Of a stretch of 51,137 nt of DNA, positions 49,531 to 51,137 are shown piece by piece. The stretch is from a virus. The stretch spans positions 1 through 51,137 of the IMG/VR virus record IMGVR_UViG_3300037294_000204. One strand, written 5' to 3'. Below the pieces are notes generated by a model. The model saw only the letters and a list, made by a program, of their open reading frames with translations, was not told the DNA's origin and ran no database searches. The position numbers and the translations under genes were made by a program. Positions within the stretch are counted from its first letter, which is position 1, and every line of letters starts with the position of its first letter.

Positions 49531-50090
49531 CGAGCAATATTAATACCGCAGCAATAAATGAAAACTTTCCTGTAGCTGGACAGGATAACGACACACAGGT
49601 GTTTAGAGACAATTTTGATACTATCAAAACAAACTTTGCATCTGCTAAGACTGAGATAGAAGATCTACAGGATAATGTAGTTCGAGTAGATCAAGATAAC
49701 GATTTAAACAGATTTTTAATTCAAAATGCAACATTGCAAAATAATGTTGAGAAAATTATCCCTTCTGAATTGTCTATTATAAGTGGTATAGTTAATGTGG
49801 AATTTGGCAGTGGATCGTATCAAGTGTTTACTATTGCCGCCGATACTGCTATTGGATTTAGCGGATTTCCTGACACCGCAGTTGCAGTGGGCAAAGTTAC
49901 TGTAGAATTATACGGTGACGCCGTTGAACGGACTATTACATTTACTGCAACAGGCAGCACAGTATTTAAAAAATCTGCAGACTTTCCAGTAACACTTACT
50001 GTAACGTCAGCAACCAATCCTACTATTATCGAAATTTGGCAACACAGCAGTGATGCAATATTTTTAAACTATCTAGGACAGTTTAGCTAA
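49527..50090 (+). CDS. Tail/fibre-associated structural protein
   Basis: A 187-residue protein with a GTG start in GTGA overlap with the previous stop. NINTAAINENFPVAGQDNDT then QVFRDNFDTIKTNFASAKTE is another version of the fibre N-terminal module (D-N---FRDNFD-IK-NF), followed by a short coiled coil and a beta domain (VNVEFGSGSYQVFTIAADTA, KVTVELYGDAVERTITFTAT). This order is common in T4-like marine phages next to large tail genes. A baseplate/tail connection is likely. Confidence 0.7.
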   Translation: MTSNINTAAINENFPVAGQDNDTQVFRDNFDTIKTNFASAKTEIEDLQDNVVRVDQDNDLNRFLIQNATLQNNVEKIIPSELSIISGIVNVEFGSGSYQVFTIAADTAIGFSGFPDTAVAVGKVTVELYGDAVERTITFTATGSTVFKKSADFPVTLTVTSATNPTIIEIWQHSSDAIFLNYLGQFS

Positions 50091-50320
50091 TGTTTCACCC
50101 CCTCAGCGGCGATCTAACTCAATTCAAAGATCAAGATGTTGAAAACAAACTTCTTGAATTGAACAAAAAATATTACGCAGCAGCACGGTTAGGCAGCCAA
50201 GATCTCTTGACACAACTATCAACTTTCATTACAATATATAAAGAGGAGCTCACTATGAGACACACTCAAAAATTGAAACAGGCTGATGGGGATATGAGTC
50301 AATTGATTAATGTCGACTAA
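50090..50320 (+). CDS. Small conserved T4-like phage protein
   Basis: A 76-residue helical protein (MFHPLSGDLTQFKDQDVENK, LLELNKKYYAAARLGSQDLL, TQLSTFITIYKEELTMRHTQ). It matches in style a short protein seen beside structural and chaperone genes of many T4-like marine phages. Likely all-alpha and probably dimeric. Overlaps the genes on both sides (TAATG before, 11 bp after). Function unknown. Confidence 0.7.
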   Translation: MFHPLSGDLTQFKDQDVENKLLELNKKYYAAARLGSQDLLTQLSTFITIYKEELTMRHTQKLKQADGDMSQLINVD

Positions 50321-50771
50321 TACAATAGAACAGCTAATTGAAGGTGTAATGAGGCATGGTCCAGATATTTTGGATCATTGTCAAACTGCTGACGATTTAA
50401 GCCAATACATTAGTCGCTTGCAGTTAGAGCGGCTGAACTATCCAATCCCCCCAACAGAAATAAATTCAAAGCATTGGTTTATCCCTAATGATCATTGTCT
50501 TAATCTTACAGAAATACTGTACGAAATGTGCAATACTGATGAACAGAAAGATCGAGTCAGTCAAGAATTAGAGCTATATATTAAACATGGTATGTATGAC
50601 ATACTGCAAGTTATGAAATACCTAGTAGATACACTGAGAGAAAACAACGTAGTGTGGGGTGTAGGCCGTGGTAGTTCAGTTGCAAGTTATGTACTCTATT
50701 TGATAGGGGTACACCGTATAGACAGCGTTAAATACAAGCTGCCAATAGAAGAATTCTTTAAGGAGATATAA
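50310..50771 (+). CDS. DnaE-like fragment protein
   Basis: A 153-residue protein. The segment WGVGRGSSVASYVLYLIGVH then RIDSVKYKLPIEEFF (residues 116-150) closely resembles the PHP/palm junction of bacterial DNA polymerase III alpha (VGPGRGSAAGSLVAY-L-IT-IDP-KY-LLFERF). The first 110 residues are helical and not polymerase-like. Catalytic aspartates of the palm are absent, so it cannot polymerise alone. Marine phages are known to carry such a short DnaE-related protein; it might bind the host polymerase or a primer end. Not a broken gene: it has its own start and AAGGAG follows. Confidence 0.75.
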   Translation: MSTNTIEQLIEGVMRHGPDILDHCQTADDLSQYISRLQLERLNYPIPPTEINSKHWFIPNDHCLNLTEILYEMCNTDEQKDRVSQELELYIKHGMYDILQVMKYLVDTLRENNVVWGVGRGSSVASYVLYLIGVHRIDSVKYKLPIEEFFKEI

Positions 50772-50772
50772 A

Positions 50773-51003
50773 ATGGGTAAGACACATATGAGTATGCGAG
50801 GCAAAGAAGTAGACTTAGAAAGAATGAGTATGCGCTTTGAGAAAACTCCCGCAGTAGGAAACATGAAGGTAAATGCTCGCGGGGACCAATTGGGTGAAGG
50901 CGGAAAAATTGTCAAGACTAGAGAACAGGTCTTACAAGAATTCTATGCTGCAAATCCCAATGCGCTTCGTGAAGAAGTGGGAACACGGGCTAATAAAAAA
51001 TAA
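50773..51003 (+). CDS. Small basic conserved phage protein
   Basis: A 76-residue, charged, mostly helical protein (MGKTHMSMRGKEVDLERMSM, KTPAVGNMKVNARGDQLGEG, GKIVKTREQVLQEFYAANPN). The GN-KVNARGD-LG-GG-i-k motif is distinctive and conserved in small proteins of T4-like marine phages next to the co-chaperonin. A strong AAGGAG (50759-50764) fixes the ATG. Function unknown. Confidence 0.7.
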   Translation: MGKTHMSMRGKEVDLERMSMRFEKTPAVGNMKVNARGDQLGEGGKIVKTREQVLQEFYAANPNALREEVGTRANKK

Positions 51004-51011
51004 GGTATATC

Positions 51012-51137
51012 ATGGCAACATCATTCGAAGCACGAAAAATTAAAGTACAGCCGCTATCCAAAGATATTTTGGTTATCAACATGGATATGGGCGAGATGAA
51101 AACTGCTGGTGGCATTGTTATTCAAAGCGATGACGGC
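51012..51137 (+). CDS. GroES-like co-chaperonin, 5' part
   Basis: The first 42 residues of a gene that runs off the window. KIKVQPLSKDILVINMDMGE then MKTAGGIVIQSDDG follow the GroES pattern (v-PL-DrVlV------E-kT-GGIvip). It is preceded by AAGG and an ATG at 51012. In T4, gp31 plays this role for head-protein folding with host GroEL; here the clear GroES similarity suggests a host-derived or independent co-chaperonin with the same job. The mobile loop and roof are at least partly outside the window. Confidence 0.75.
   Translation, partial: MATSFEARKIKVQPLSKDILVINMDMGEMKTAGGIVIQSDDG

Overview
The window reads as part of the genome of a large, AT-rich, T4-like marine myovirus (cyanophage/pelagiphage type). 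Evidence: densely packed genes with ATGA/TAATG overlaps; T4-type late promoters (TATAAATA and one- or two-base variants); early sigma70 promoters with a fixed 17-bp spacer; very large tail and fibre proteins resembling those of marine T4-like phages; phage-typical ThyX, QueD-like, UvdE and DUF2693 genes; and a truncated GroES-like co-chaperonin at the right edge. No host housekeeping gene, integrase or photosynthesis gene is seen. The host cannot be named from this sequence.

Layout. (1) 1-1.5 kb: a repeat-rich tail-fibre gene. (2) 1.5-24.0 kb: a compact island of oxidative and radical enzymes. It holds nine radical-SAM proteins (one with a B12-type N-terminus, two with N-terminal twitch domains) and eight 2-oxoglutarate/Fe(II)-oxygenase-like proteins. 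With them are a nitroreductase-like protein, a PLP-dependent aminotransferase-like protein, a QueC-like PP-loop ATPase, a SAM methyltransferase, an SGNH hydrolase-like protein, two related kinase-like proteins, a possible GNAT protein and one unrecognised 268-residue protein. Most genes lie in divergent operons that start at paired late promoters placed only 4-10 nt from the start codons. (3) 24.05-24.2 kb: a promoter and an oversized tRNA-like element with an encoded CCA. (4) 24.2-30.2 kb: early/middle-type small genes, ThyX, a Bax-inhibitor-1-like membrane protein and several conserved unknowns, ending in a terminator followed at once by a late promoter. (5) 30.2-36.7 kb: duplicated fibre-like genes, a DUF115-like protein, QueD-like protein, small membrane protein, glycosyltransferase, DUF2693 protein, UvdE and two small minus-strand genes. 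(6) 36.7-50.1 kb: a structural block with a 2,474-residue fibre/baseplate-like protein and several proteins sharing an N-terminal NDG-GD-LR-AF-KVN-NF motif. (7) 50.1-51.1 kb: small conserved genes, a DnaE-like fragment and the start of a GroES-like gene.

Most notable is the 22-kb island. It places oxygen-sensitive radical-SAM chemistry beside oxygen-requiring 2OG chemistry inside a structural-gene neighbourhood. The most economical inference is a virus-encoded tailoring system acting on fibre or other virion proteins, on a glycan, or on a small molecule. The substrate is not shown by the sequence. The near absence of 5' leaders on the first gene of each operon is a second distinctive trait. 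Boundaries and motifs were read by eye; no database search was possible.
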